Assembly (NCBI GenBank): GCA_029582265.1
Contig: CM055837.1
Coordinates: 11,359,926 to 11,423,925 of the forward strand
DNA: 64,000 nt
Source of the DNA: Zoroaster sp. YZ-2022
Lineage: Eukaryota; Echinodermata; Asteroidea; Forcipulatida; Zoroasteridae
Reading direction: 5' to 3'
Shown: in pieces, positions 1 to 10,417 of the stretch
How positions within the stretch are numbered: position 1 is the first letter of the stretch
Layout: each line of letters opens with the position of its first letter
Program-made: the position numbers and the translations under genes
Notes under the pieces: generated by a model
The model's input: only the letters and a program-made list of their open reading frames with translations
The model's database searches: none
What the model was told of the DNA's origin: nothing

Positions 1-935
1 CGGAACAGCCGACCTACACGTTGCACAAACCAATACGGAGAAATTCTTAAAGAAATAGGGTCGAAGTGCACGGCATCGATCACCAATGGCAGGCAGATTT
101 GGTAGATATGCTCGCTCAAAGAACACAATCGAGGGTACAGGTATTTGCTGACGTGCATCGATGTTCTTTTCGAAGTATGCGGGTCGTTCCTCTGAAAGAT
201 AAGACTGGGACAACTTTTAGTGAAAGCCTTCAAAAGATTTTAAAAGGAGGGAGAAAGCCGCGTCTGCTTCAGACCGATAAGGGTACCGAATTTATCAATG
301 AAAAGTTTCAGTCTTTTCTCAAGAAAACGAATATCTACTTCTTCACTACCAATAATGAAACCAAAGCCAGCATTGTTGAGAGATTTAACAGAACACTGAA
401 GACAAAATGTGAAATATTACGGCCAACAACACGTACCAGTATACAAAGGTCCTCCCGCATTACTTTCACATATCATTCGTTTCACAGAAGTATAAATCCA
501 CCCCGGCGTCAGTCAATACTTCCAATGTCGATCGAATAAGACAGGCGCTGTACACCCTGACTCCAACCCCTAAAAACTGTCTTCAAGTTCGAGGTTGGAG
601 ATACGGTTCACATCAGCATGGCCTGCCAGGCCTTTCCGTAAGAGTTATTTACCAAGCTTGGACCACCGAACTGTTTACCATCAACGCCAGAATCCCCGCT
701 ACCCCCTGTGTACACGTTGAACGATTATGAGGAGAGCAATTGGAGGGAACTTTCTACGAGCAAGAACTACAACATGCAGTTCAGAAGGACGACCTGTACA
801 AAGTTGAAAAATACTGAAAACCAGAAGGCGACGGGGAAACCAGAATACGTGAAATGGGTTGGATATCCGAAAAATTCAATAGCTGGGTGTCCAAGTTGCA
901 CGCTCTATAAAGACGACCAGGACGTCAGCCATGTG
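1..935 (+). pseudogene. Polinton-type integrase with C-terminal chromodomain, decayed
   Basis: Strand-transfer integrase of a Polinton/Maverick (adintovirus-like) element, entering from the left window edge. The readable core at 66-539 keeps a D,D,E set: D in QADLVDM, D in QTDKGTEF and E in IVERFNRTLK, with 33 residues between the second D and the E. A short stretch between the first two acidic residues reads as if frame-shifted. The frame closes at 539, but homologous-looking sequence continues in shifted frames through an FKFEVGDTVHIS segment near 570-620 to a chromodomain-like KWVGYP at about 855-875, after which an A-run shift breaks the frame. A chromodomain at the integrase C-terminus is common in these elements. 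The penton-like gene follows at once in the same direction. Family sure, activity lost. A Gypsy integrase is the alternative, but the capsid neighbours argue against it. Confidence 0.8.
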
Positions 936-1691
936 CCATTTTAAGCAAACGAATGAATCATGGAGGCGATTTTACGTGACGCTCCCAAGCAATAGCTCGA
1001 TGAATGTTCATCCCAACAACACTTTGGCTCACTTCTTTGTAAATTTGCCTCCCTCTCACGCGTTAACGGGAGAAGTTGCCATGGTCGAGTTCGTCTATCC
1101 ACACCGTTGGCTCAATGTATTCCAAGGTGACAATAATATAGTATGTAACGTTGACCACTGGGTCGGCCACACGGGCACACGATCGCAGAGGGTTACTATT
1201 CCACGCCTAAAGAACTCATATCAGCTTTTAAACCCCTATCGATCACGACGGACAAGTCACCATCGTACAATAAATACATTCAAAAAATTGTGACGAAAAC
1301 ACGAGGAGGGGCAAGATTGACGTTTTACGGCCGATTAGCGACATTATTAGGGTTCAATGTCAACGAGGGCATCATGGGTCTCCAAACAGCCCCTCACACT
1401 GTGGACGTTCATCCATTTCACTCCATGTTCGTGTATACTAATATCATCCAGTACAACACGGTAGGTGATAAGAGGGCACCTTTATTACGGATCGTGAACG
1501 CCGAAGGAAAATATGGAGATATCGTTTCAAAAATATACGACAGCCCTCATTACATTCCTCTGAAACAAAAGGTCATTGACACCATTGAAATAGATATAAG
1601 AGACGACACAGGCGAGCCCATTCCATTTATCAACGGTAGGGTCATCGTGAAACTACACTTCCAGACAGCGGCGCTCACCGTACTCAACTGA
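931..1691 (+). pseudogene. Penton-like minor capsid protein, one frameshift
   Basis: Two collinear frames, 931-1293 and 1290-1691, together cover about 250 residues and read as one protein broken near 1220-1290. The N-terminal part has YVTLPSNSSMNVHPNNT and FFVNLPPSH. The C-terminal part has ARLTFYGRLATLLGFN, YTNIIQYNTVGD and APLLRIVNAEGK. I recognise this layout as the single jelly-roll, penton-type protein of Polinton/adintovirus-like elements, which would sit at capsid vertices. It lies between the integrase and a pX-like gene on the same strand, the usual late-gene company. Apart from one shift the frame is well kept, so decay is moderate. The structural role is inferred from family and neighbours. 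Confidence 0.65.
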
Positions 1692-1696
1692 TCGCT

Positions 1697-1984
1697 ATGA
1701 CGAAGCTAAATACATTCCTACCTAATCACTATGAAGATTACTACACACAGCAAGTGGGTCAAGGGTTGCCTGTGTTTAAAGGACCTCGCACGCAGCGCGG
1801 TTTTGGACTTTGGTGGTATCTTGGGAGGCCTGTTCAGGTCGGCCATGCCTCTTTAAAGGCTGGGTTGAAGACGTTTGGACAGCAGGCTCTTCGCACTGGT
1901 GTTGGCATCGCCCAAGATGCACTGGAAGGAAAGAATATAAAATCAGCAGCAAAGCTTAGGCTCCGGAGAGCCGGTGTCAACTGA
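1697..1984 (+). CDS. Small basic pX-like core protein of Polinton/adintovirus type
   Basis: An open frame of 95 codons starts 5 bp after the penton-like stop. The protein has an acidic/aromatic start (YEDYYTQQVGQGLPVF), a glycine/aromatic stretch (RGFGLWWYL) and a basic, alanine-rich helix ending in KLRLRRAGVN. Small proteins of this pattern in metazoan Polinton/adintovirus-like elements are compared with adenovirus pX, a condensing or core protein. That role is an inference here. Related-looking sequence continues in other frames to about 2090, so the true gene may have been longer and is probably truncated. This is the least damaged gene of the cluster. Confidence 0.55.
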   Translation: MTKLNTFLPNHYEDYYTQQVGQGLPVFKGPRTQRGFGLWWYLGRPVQVGHASLKAGLKTFGQQALRTGVGIAQDALEGKNIKSAAKLRLRRAGVN

Positions 1985-2104
1985 CAAAACAAGCCCTCCA
2001 AAGTATTAATACCCGAGTCACGCGTGACAGGTCTATAAAACGAAAACACAAGGCAGACGGGTCACTTCTATACCGAGCAAGAGAGCGAAAAGGTCACTTG
2101 ACAT

Positions 2105-3440
2105 CTTTGATTAGTATTATCTGCACAATTCTGTGGCATCAGCATGTCTCTTCTGCACGATCATTCCTGGAGTGCACCAAGTCCGAACTGGATTTATTTT
2201 GCACTCCTCCCACCCAGACTCAGTATCGAGAAGGGTCAATGGACTGAATTCCACCCCATTGCTAACATTTCTGATGGAGGGCCTATTGAATTTTCATACC
2301 TGGATCCGGGGAAGACTACGTTGATCTTTTCCCCAAACACAACTCTATATCAAAGCAAAAGTGGTCAAAGCCGACGGTATCGAATCTGACAGACGACTCT
2401 TCGGTTGGTCCAGTCAATCTGTTTTGCAGTCTCTCTTCAGTCAGACTGACGTGACCTTGAACGATCGCCTTATCTCTGCTTCTACCCCACTTACCCTTAC
2501 CGAGCCATGATAGAAAGTCTTCTGAGTTATGGTCACGATGCCAAGGCTTCCCAACCTCTTCATTGCTCTACAAAGATACAGCTGGACAAATGGATACCGC
2601 TGATCCCTAGCGGCAGACGACGCTGTCAACAAGGGACCCAAGGCCCGCTATCAATACATCAAAGGAAGCCTGGTGGATATGATTGGTCCCATACATAGTG
2701 ACATTTTCTTCCAAGACAGACACATGCTAAACGGGGTGGATCTTAAACTCAAACTTATACGCAGTAGTGATGCTTTCTGCCTGATGGCTTCAGGGGCCAA
2801 CCCTACCTATAAGGTAATAATTCAAGCCGCGTCCGTGTTTGTCAGAAAAGTAAAAGTGAGCTCCGCGGTCATGCTGGGTCATGCCAAAGCATTAGAAAAG
2901 GGAACTGCAAAGTATCCCATCAAACGCGTCCTTTGCAAAATGATCTCTGTACCCTGCTGCAACTTGACACTCACTCAGGATTACGCTTTTCTCGGACAAC
3001 TTCCGACACGCATTGTAATAGGCTGCGTGAGTAATGTAGCGTTCAACGGACACTACTCGAAGAACCCCTTTAACTTTCAGCATCTGAACGCAAACTTTTT
3101 TGACGGTGTACCCTAGATGGAGATCAGATTCCGTATACGCCACTCAAACCGAACTTTTCCGATGCGTCCAATAATTACATCAGAGCATAACACCCTTTTC
3201 TCGGGAACAGATAAATGTACCAGAATGAAGGCAATGACATCAGTCGTGAGGATTTCGCCAAGGGCTATGCACTGTACGCTTTTGATCTCACCCCTGACCT
3301 GTCTTCTGGTGGACACTTAACCTTGTCAAACACGGAAACCCACGGTTGAAATGCACTTGCCTCTCCGCTACAGGAAACTGCCAACGTGATCATCTACGCG
3401 GAATTTAACATTTTGAAATAGATCAGGCTACGCCAGTTGA
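2105..3440 (+). pseudogene. Major-capsid-like protein (F54H12.2-like family), multiply frameshifted
   Basis: Pieces of one protein occur in all three forward frames. The start has SIEKGQWTEFHP and GPIEFSYL (2144-2389). A middle part has ESLLSYGHDAKASQ (2507-2560). The best part, 2673-3116, has GPIHSDIFFQDR, SVFVRKVKVSSAV, ALEKGTAKYP and a long beta-rich tail, and further pieces reach about 3420. The family is widely annotated in invertebrates as F54H12.2-like. From size and neighbours I infer it is the double jelly-roll major capsid protein of this Polinton lineage. At least four shifts or stops prevent translation. Family recognition is good, the capsid assignment moderate. Confidence 0.6.
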
Positions 3441-3456
3441 AGGGCACGCACAGACC

Positions 3457-3917
3457 ATGGACAGCTCGGAAATTAGCACTATTTTAATTAGAGACCGTTA
3501 CACAAAACATTTTTTCAGAGGGGTGTTCGCCCGCGATAAACTTCCCAAGCAGTTATCTCGTCCGAGTGCCTTTGTGGTGAACACAGACCCTATTACGAAA
3601 CCAGGACAACATTGGGTAGAATATACTTCACGAGAGATGGTGTTGAGAGTATTTTGATTCCTACGGATTACCACCGCAGTTACCTGAGTTCAAAAATTTT
3701 CTCAAGAACAACGCGGAAAAAAACTCAATATAATCATCAACGCCTACAGACCCTTGTCTGCTGTCTGCGGTCAATATTCCATCTACTTTTGTTACATCGA
3801 TGTCGGGGAATCACCATGAGCAAGATTGTGGGACTTTTTTCCACTTCCGATATCAACAAGAACGACGTCAACGTGAACGATTTTATCAGAATACACTTTC
3901 CCCGTATTAAAACGTGA
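3457..3917 (+). pseudogene. Adenain-like cysteine protease, frameshifted
   Basis: Capsid-maturation type protease (ULP1/adenain fold) in three pieces. 3457-3657 holds FRGVFARDKLPKQL, VVNTDPITKPG and the catalytic-type histidine of GQHWVE (codon near 3609). The next part in another frame reaches VCGQYSIYFC, whose first cysteine (codon 3766-3768) fits the nucleophile. The end is FSTSDINKNDVNVND with a stop at 3917. Both hallmark residues remain, but the frame changes near 3640-3660 and again after 3800. It directly follows the capsid-like gene on the same strand, the expected place in a Polinton late cluster. No packaging ATPase is visible nearby. Confidence 0.65.
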
Positions 3918-4250
3918 ATGTATTCGATGATCAATTTTTTTCAACAAGTTTCAAGGGCTTTGTTAGAATAACCTATACCTTAACGGACTGATGATTAATT
4001 ATTTAAACCAATGTTGTATTTCACGAGTTCAATTCAAGCCAGACGTATCTCAACAACTTGCCCTGAAATCATCAATATGTTTGTTGCGCACTACTCCCTT
4101 CCACCATACAAACTGCACACCCCACCTTATTTTGTGTGTAGTTTGTGTGTAGTTTGTGTGAAGGGAGTAGTGCTCAGTTGTGTGCAGTATCATCAATAGG
4201 TTACGGTTGCGTGAGTTCAAGCAAATTCCTTCCCAGTGTTCGGTCTAGCC
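3918..4250. other. Non-coding stretch with a small foldback (4088-4174)
   Basis: No gene is supported. Near 4088 the motif CACTACTCCCTTC is followed by its inverse GAAGGGAGTAGTG near 4160-4173. The pair encloses repeats of TTTGTGTGTAG, so this is a small inverted-repeat insertion. Related sequence recurs at 5255-5415. Confidence 0.4.
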
Positions 4251-4588
4251 AAAATGTTCTAAAGGCCCTGAATTTGTTAGAATTTAAAAAACAATAATAA
4301 TACTTAATGTTTTCAGTTTATCAAATGTTTTCCAATTTAAAACCAATATAAAAACCATCTGTAAATATATTGATGTCAAAGATTGCTGTTGGTGTTAAAT
4401 TAAATTCTAACAAATACCAAAAAATGTTCTAAAGGCCCCTGTATTTGTTAGAATTTAAATAATAATAATAATACTTAATGTTTTCAGTTTATCAAATGTT
4501 TTCCAATTTAAACCAATATAAAAACCATCTGTAAATATATTGATGTCAAAAATTGCTGTTGGTGTTAAAATTAAATTTAACAAATCAT
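4251..4588. repeat. Two-copy tandem repeat, ~170-bp unit
   Basis: The block beginning AAAATGTTCTAAAGGCC at 4251 starts again at 4421, and both copies keep the order of an AATAATAATACTTAATG part, a TCTGTAAATATATTGATG part and an AACAAAT end. The copies differ by a few substitutions and A-run lengths. Confidence 0.85.
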
Positions 4589-5475
4589 ACTTGAATAGCT
4601 TCATGTACAGTCGTTCTTTTGTCTGTCTTCGTACGTTGTTGTCCCTCCCCTTTCTACTTCCCTTAAGGAATATAAAATAAAAAAAAATAAAAAAAAAATT
4701 ACAAAAGGTATGAGAACACGCCGGGGTGGATTTTATACTTGTGAAACGAATGATTGTAGCCAGAAAGTAATGCGGGGAAGAGCTTTAAAGGAGAAAACTG
4801 ACAAGCATAATTAATTAATAGCGCCCTCTGTTAATGAAATGTAATAAATAACGTTTTAACAGTAGAATCGATACTGTGCGCGCGATACTGCCAGTAATTT
4901 CATTCATTCATTTATTTGTTCGTTAATCACATATGATTTTCATAATTGACAGTATTATTAACTATTGCTTGGCCAGCTGTGAATGATCACTTACAATTTA
5001 TACATTTCAAAACGATACATATTACAAATGGTTAATAAACCTCCCCCTTTTCAGATTTTGGTCAGAAAATTAATCGATGACTTTTGCGCCTTTTTTAGAA
5101 TATTGGCAAAAATATGAGTTTGAATTAAAATTTCCGTCTTTTATACTCTACCATCCTTCGCGTCGCCGAAACAACCAATCACAAAGAGTGTGTGGTTGCT
5201 CCATAAACAATGCGCAAACATTCAAACAATACGATGTCCATTCTATGCTGCGCTTGCGCACTATCTCCACCACACAAACTGCACACCTCCATATATATGT
5301 ATATATGTAATATGTATATATTAGATAGATGAAGGAGGCAAGTATTTTGTGTGGAGGGAGTCAACACGCGCGCGCGCCAGACGTGTATCACGCGTTTGTG
5401 TGGAGGGAGTTATGTGGCGTATTACAAAAATTGAAAAAAAAATTTCAATCATGAAAAATTTCAATCATATACATA
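4589..5475. other. AT-rich non-coding region with inverted-repeat scraps
   Basis: No coding support. 4590-5160 is AT-rich unique-looking sequence. 5185-5420 contains TTTGTGTGGAGGGAGT (twice) and inverse-type CTCCACCACACAAACTGC, related to the small inverted-repeat elements on either side, plus a CG-rich GCGCGCGCGCC run near 5368. Confidence 0.4.
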
Positions 5476-5783
5476 TCTTGAGTAGGTTTGTGGTGGTGCA
5501 TTGGTGCAGACCATTACAAACTGCAATATTGCACAAACCGCACACAAACTGCAGACTGTGGAGGTGGAGCAGTGGTAACACAATTTTATTTTACTTGGCC
5601 GAAATGACGTCATAAAAATTAAAAATGGAAGAAGAAAAAAAAAATTGTGGCCAAGCAAAAAAAAATTATGGTGCTCCACCACCACAGTGCAGTTTGTGTG
5701 CAGTTTGTGTGTAGTGAATTTGTGCAGTTTGTAATGGCAATGCACCACAATGCACCACCGCTCCGCCACAAACCTGCTCAAGA
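5476..5783. mobile_element. MITE-like inverted-repeat element, ~306 bp
   Basis: The ends are inverse copies: CTTGAGTAGGTTTGTGG at the left and CCACAAACCTGCTCAAG at the right, with imperfect inverse match over roughly 120 bp per arm (ATTACAAACTGCA left, TGCAGTTTGTAAT right; ACTTGGCC left, GGCCAAGC right). The loop around 5605-5650 contains TGACGTCA. No clear target duplication was found. The structure fits a non-autonomous DNA transposon, superfamily unknown. It directly abuts the integrase homology of the next Polinton remnant. Confidence 0.6.
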
Positions 5784-5796
5784 TGCTGTATACATA

Positions 5797-6749
5797 CTAC
5801 TCTCGACGCTATTAATAAATTAGCTAAAGAAACGCAAGTAAAGGTAAAATTAGTTCGACGATGGATAAAAAGCAAGCGCTGTGGCAAATTTATTTTACCC
5901 TATCCTAAATACATTCCAAGACCAACTTTATCAAACAGTACGTTTGAAAAACCGAATGAGGTTCATCAAGCAGATTTATTGTTTCTTCCGCACGATATTA
6001 TAAATAAAAGACGTACAAGTACGCGTTGACAGTTGTAGATGAAGCCAGCAGATATAAAGAAGCTGAACCGTTAACTGATAAAACCGCCGTTCAAGTAAGT
6101 AACGCATTTGAAAAATTATAAACGTAGCTCGTTAACTTGGCCTAAAATTATAAAAGTCGATCCCGGGAAAAGAATTTATGTCTAGCGTAAACGTAACAAT
6201 GAGCAAACAACATGTTGTAATACAAAGAGGTGAGGTTGGTAATCATAGAGCGCAGGGTATAGTAGAGAGATTTAATAAAACTTTAAGCGAAAGATTATTT
6301 TCTCATCAATACGCAAAAGAAATAGCGACTGATACGAGAAATAGAGAATGGGTTAAAAGATTACCGCTAGTCGTAAAAGCATTAAATAATGAGACAACTC
6401 GACTCATCAACTTAAAACCCAAGAAAACGCGATTAAATTACGAGTAGTCGCGCAAAATCCAGCCTCACCCGCGCTAAGCGCAGGCGGTAAAAAGAATGAA
6501 AAAAGAATCCCAAACAACAGCGTAGTTCGGTATTTATACGCGCCCTGTGAAGCTGAAAAAGGTACGAGACGCCGCGCGACCGATCCTATATGGAGTATAA
6601 AAATTTATAGAATAGATAAAACGATAAAAGCTGCCAATCAACCCATCTTGTATTATTTAGACGCGGGTCCCGCTCGTAGTTTTGTAAAAGAAGAATTACA
6701 AATTATTCCTCGAGATACAGAAAATCCCCCTATTGTTAAACGATCGTAA
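5797..6749 (+). pseudogene. Polinton integrase of copy 1, decayed
   Basis: Integrase of a lineage distinct from the one at the window start. The frame runs from 5797 to a stop near 6030, shifts, stops near 6120, shifts again, and resumes at 6150-6447 and 6436-6749. The D,D,E set is still visible: D in HQADLLFL (codon 5973-5975), D in KVDPGKEF (codon about 6159) and E in GIVERFNKTL (about 6265). The C-terminal piece (PNNSVVRYLYAPCE ... IWSIKIYRIDK ... LYYLDAGPARSF) looks like the small SH3-like tail of Polinton integrases, and I see no chromodomain. The stop at 6749 lies only about 10 bp from the convergent polymerase stop, a compact tail-to-tail arrangement. Confidence 0.75.
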
Positions 6750-6758
6750 TTGTAATTG

Positions 6759-9183
6759 TTAGTCGTTAAGACTGTAATGACCGTAAGCACAAGTATCTAT
6801 TCCGTCTTCTAAAATGTGTCTCTTTGTGTCTAAAGGTGATAGCGATATTTTATTTACTCGCGTCGTATATAATCGATGTTTTTCGTGCCTAATAAAATTC
6901 ATATTATGATGTAGAGTATTTTTCAACGATAAAACTTGTTTATAGTTTTCGTGTTTAATATCTTGTATTAAAACTTGTTTTTTAACGCCTTTAGCTTTTT
7001 TTATATTTTCTCCTCGAGATAAAAACGAGTACATTTTTGGTCTTAAACAAACAATTTCGGAGATTAGAGTTCCCGCGGTCTCGTCTTTCATTTTACCGAT
7101 CACTTTTTTATTTTCTTCAGAAAATAGAAAATGACCTCGTTTATAATTACTAAAATCGTATAAATGCTTGTCTTTTTTCATATCTTTAAAAACATCACGA
7201 GTTTTAATTTCCAACAACAAGCTATCTGTATCCGTGTGTACCAACTCACACTCGTCGTTGTATTTATTTTTTTAACGATTGTAATAAAAATCGTACATTA
7301 AATGTTTAGATAAATCCAGTATGCTCATTCCTATGTAGACCGGGCGGTTGAGAACTTGTTTGTGCATGAATCGCTACTAGATCGTTATCGAAAATCCTCG
7401 CCTCTGCAAAATTTGGTTTAGCGATGAGCGCGCGAATTTGATTTTCCGCTTTTTCATCGTTTAACCGCTTCAAATTTACGTTAACGCGTTTTCGTACATT
7501 TTCCATCGTTTTTCCAAAAACTGAATTGTTCATGAGTTTGTATAAATCTTTTTCAAAATCGCTCGTTGCTTCTTTTCTGAGTTGTGTGTTTAAATCAATG
7601 TATGATTTCATCCAACACGATTTGTCAAATTCTAAAACGCGATGAATTTTAGTTAGTTTCATACCGAGTTGTAAATATAATCGTAAATTACGATAATGAA
7701 GCACGTAATTGCGTTTATCGTATAAATTTGGAACTAATTTTACAACGTTTGGAGCTGGTTTGTCGTTTAGTAAATTCTTTTGATAGTCACTCATCCATTC
7801 TTTCGGTACCGTTAACGACTCCTGGCGCGAGTGGAAATGCGTTGTGAGAATCGTGTAATTCTTTGGGATATTGTAAATCGACCAATAAAATACATCCTTT
7901 TTTATTTTTTAATCCTTCGCTCTCGAGTTTGTCTATCTGTTTACTGGTCATCCATTTAAAATTACCAGTCGGCAAAGGTTGGCTCATCGCGTAGCCGTAT
8001 AAATTATTCGCGTCCAAGTACGTAATGTAACTCGATGGTTTCGATTCGTCGTAATCGACCAAGTATTTATTATTCGCTTTAGCGTATCGTTTACTCGCCA
8101 TACACGTTCCTCCGCGTACTTTTTCTATAAATAAATGCATGTCGACTTCCGTGAGCAATTATAAATTTTGTTTCGAATGTTTCAACAAAGCGTCCCAACT
8201 CAGACCCGGACTAGTATAATAATTAGCCGGATCTAAACCGTATTGTTTAGTGCAAGTAGCGCGAAAATTTTCAAATACGTCCGCCAATAAGCAAGTATCG
8301 GTACGCACGTATAGATCGTGATAATCTCCTAAATTTTTACAATCAAAGGTATGAAATACATTCTTTGCGTGCTCGTATTGTTCTTTAGTAATGTGTTGGT
8401 TGTTTAAACTACTATAAAAAGATTCTATCGAAGGAAGTTGTTTTTCTTTAAATTTTTCAAAACTATCCATGTACTCGTAAGGATAAATACCTTTGCTTTT
8501 AACAGATTACATTTTTTTAAATCGGGTTCGAGTTTTATTGTAATTGGAAAAGAATTGTTTGATTTAACGAGTTTATCCAACGACGCCAATAAAAAATTGA
8601 GCGCTGTCGATAAATCGTAGTTGCCCGGATTGAAAAGAAATATATTTTTCGATATTGTTTGAATACACGTTAGATTTCCCGTCGTTTGACTCGCGGCCTG
8701 CATAATGAGATGAGAGTCGTAGCCTCGCAAATTATGAAATACGACCGGAATAAAAGTTTTACTCGGTTTAAACTTAGTTTTAAATTACAACAATTGTGCG
8801 CCGCGCCTCGATATTTACCGGTAATGTGACAATGATCGCGTACTTTTGCAAACTTTGCATCACTCACTTTCAAAATGTCTTTTCGCATATCCAACACTCA
8901 GCAGAGTTGTAATCTTCTACATTTTCTTAGTCATGTTTAATTTTTGAGGATTTTTAAATATCTCGTTGATGTTTTCTTATTCTTTTTCTAATTCGTTTAA
9001 AAAATGTTTAGCCGCATCTTCTCCTCGGTAAACGATGGGATCGCTAGTTTTACCGTCGCAACGAACGACGACGTACGAATAACCGCAAACGATGTGTTCT
9101 TGTAGTTTTTCAGTATTAGTATCATTTACATCCTTAATCTTTTTAATAATACTTTCAAAGTCGGCGTATATTACGAAAGGAAC
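6759..9183 (-). pseudogene. Protein-primed DNA polymerase B (Polinton), fragmented
   Basis: Replicative polymerase of the element, on the reverse strand in at least five frame pieces. From the N-terminal side it shows: exonuclease I motif YADFES near 9149-9175, a zinc-type DHCHITGKYRGAAHN segment near 8800-8850, GYDSHLIMQAAS near 8700-8725, CKNLGDYHDLYVRTD near 8300-8350, palm motif A YLDANNLYGYAMSQPLP near 7980-8030, motif B KLMNNSVFGKTMENVR near 7500-7545, and motif C DTDS near 7230. All core polymerase motifs survive, but frameshifts near 7250, 7790, 8160, 8470 and 8780 destroy the gene. The N-terminal side ends at a deletion junction near 9183. Confidence 0.85.
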
Positions 9184-9650
9184 TTGTACGCGGTAAATTC
9201 TTGCAAGTCTAAAGCAACTGGTGATTATCTTTGGTTTTACCGCTCGCCAAAATATATTTCAATCTTTTTCTTTGCTATGATTCATCGGAACCACCATTGT
9301 TCGTTCGCGTAAATATCTGCCACCGTCTTTAGGTGAGTTAAATCAACCTGTTTCTCGTCCGTGAAACCTTTTAATAGCGTTGATGTAGTCTTTTTATCAA
9401 CTGCGCTCTTGCTCCCGCGCCGCGTTCTGGCAGCTCAATATTTTCAACCGCTATACGCCTCTCTCAATTCGGCTAAATTTAATTTATATAATGGCTTTTG
9501 TTTTGTCTTTTTAAATATTTTTAACTGCATTGTAATAACTGCGTTTATCTACTTTTATTCTTGTTTTGCATAATTATTCGACCAATGTGTTCTTGTGCAA
9601 ACTCTTTCAATTCTGGCAATGTCCATTTCGATAAATATTTTCTAGATTCC
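9184..9650 (-). pseudogene. SAP-like N-terminal region of the Polinton polymerase gene, decayed
   Basis: Reverse-strand counterpart of 26037-26514 in the small copy, with the same order of blocks (for example the run around 9361-9420 matches that around 26217-26280). In the small copy the intact frame encodes two helix-rich, SAP-like motifs. Here several 1-2 base indels break the frame. Its join to exonuclease sequence at about 9183 skips the segment equal to 25207-26036 of the small copy. Confidence 0.7.
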
Positions 9651-9747
9651 ATACTTCTTCTTTATTATTAAACGAGATAATAATTTTTGTTTTTCAATTT
9701 TTCTTCATTTTTTAAAGTATGTTTTTAAGCTATTATATATGTATTAG

Positions 9748-10074
9748 TTATAAACGAGTTGTTGTTTTTAACAACTCTTTCAACACTAAATTATATTTCC
9801 GTCTAGCTTTTCCTTCTACAACTTTTAAACGATTATAACGACTTGTTAATACTTTATTATAACGATTTATTAATGCTTTATTCGCGCATCGAGTGCAATA
9901 ATTTGATGAAGTTTTTGTTCCTTTTTCGCATCCTAAACACGCGACGGGTATACGTTTACCTTGCTTAATACGACTCCGATGTAACCCGCAAAATATACCC
10001 CCACACACGCTAGCGATGCAACACTTGTCTGTTTTACCGACTAAAAGCCAGTCGCAAGGAACGATTGATGTCAA
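9748..10074 (-). CDS. Cysteine-rich small protein of Polinton copy 1, unknown function
   Basis: An intact 108-codon frame between the polymerase gene and the right terminus, read in the same direction as the polymerase. The first 65 residues hold ten cysteines and a histidine in pairs (KCCIASVCGG, FCGLH, CLGC, YCTRC), which suggests one or two bound zinc ions. The rest is strongly basic (RYNKVLTSRYNRLKVVEGKARRKYN) and could bind nucleic acid. I do not recognise the family. It is the only undamaged frame of this copy and is absent from the small copy. The start is the first ATG after an AT-rich stretch. Confidence 0.5.
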   Translation of the reverse strand: MTSIVPCDWLLVGKTDKCCIASVCGGIFCGLHRSRIKQGKRIPVACLGCEKGTKTSSNYCTRCANKALINRYNKVLTSRYNRLKVVEGKARRKYNLVLKELLKTTTRL

Positions 10075-10256
10075 TTTTGTATTCTTTTCTTTTCGTTGTC
10101 ATCTTTAGTTTATAGCAACATATTATATTTTTTTATTTTTCAAATTTTTATCTCAATTTTTATCTCTGAACTACTACTCGCGACGATCTCCTAATCTATT
10201 GATGACGTCATCAACATTTTTGAGCTCAAAAGGCGAATACCCCTAAAAATCATTTT

Positions 10257-10400
10257 TAAGTAGGTGCGATTGAACCCCAATCTGACATACTAAAATTTTT
10301 GTTTTAGTAGGTGCGCCAGAACCCCCCATCTGACATACTAAAACTATCTTTTTTAAATATCTTTTAGTAGGTGCGCCAGAACCCCATCTCACATACTACT
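10257..10400. repeat. Right terminus of Polinton copy 1 with triplicated end motif
   Basis: The motif TAGGTGCG...ACCCC.ATCT.ACATACTA occurs three times, ending near 10295, 10342 and 10400, spaced 47 and 58 bp. The small Polinton copy has it once at each end. The last copy ends ACTACT, matching the AGTAGT...ACTACT termini of that element. Confidence 0.75.
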
Positions 10401-10417
10401 ACATCATATAAAGTGGT

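Larger units (their letters stand above)
5797..10400. mobile_element. Polinton/Maverick copy 1, left end missing
   Basis: Contains an integrase on +, a convergent DNA polymerase B on - and a cysteine-rich protein on -, then a right terminus ending ACATACTACT at 10400. Its terminal sequence and polymerase match the complete small copy at 23472-26727, which defines the family. The left terminal inverted repeat is absent: integrase homology starts abruptly next to the inverted-repeat element at 5476-5783. No capsid genes are present. The polymerase has lost about 830 bp relative to the small copy near 9183. Frameshifts throughout show it is dead. Confidence 0.8.
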
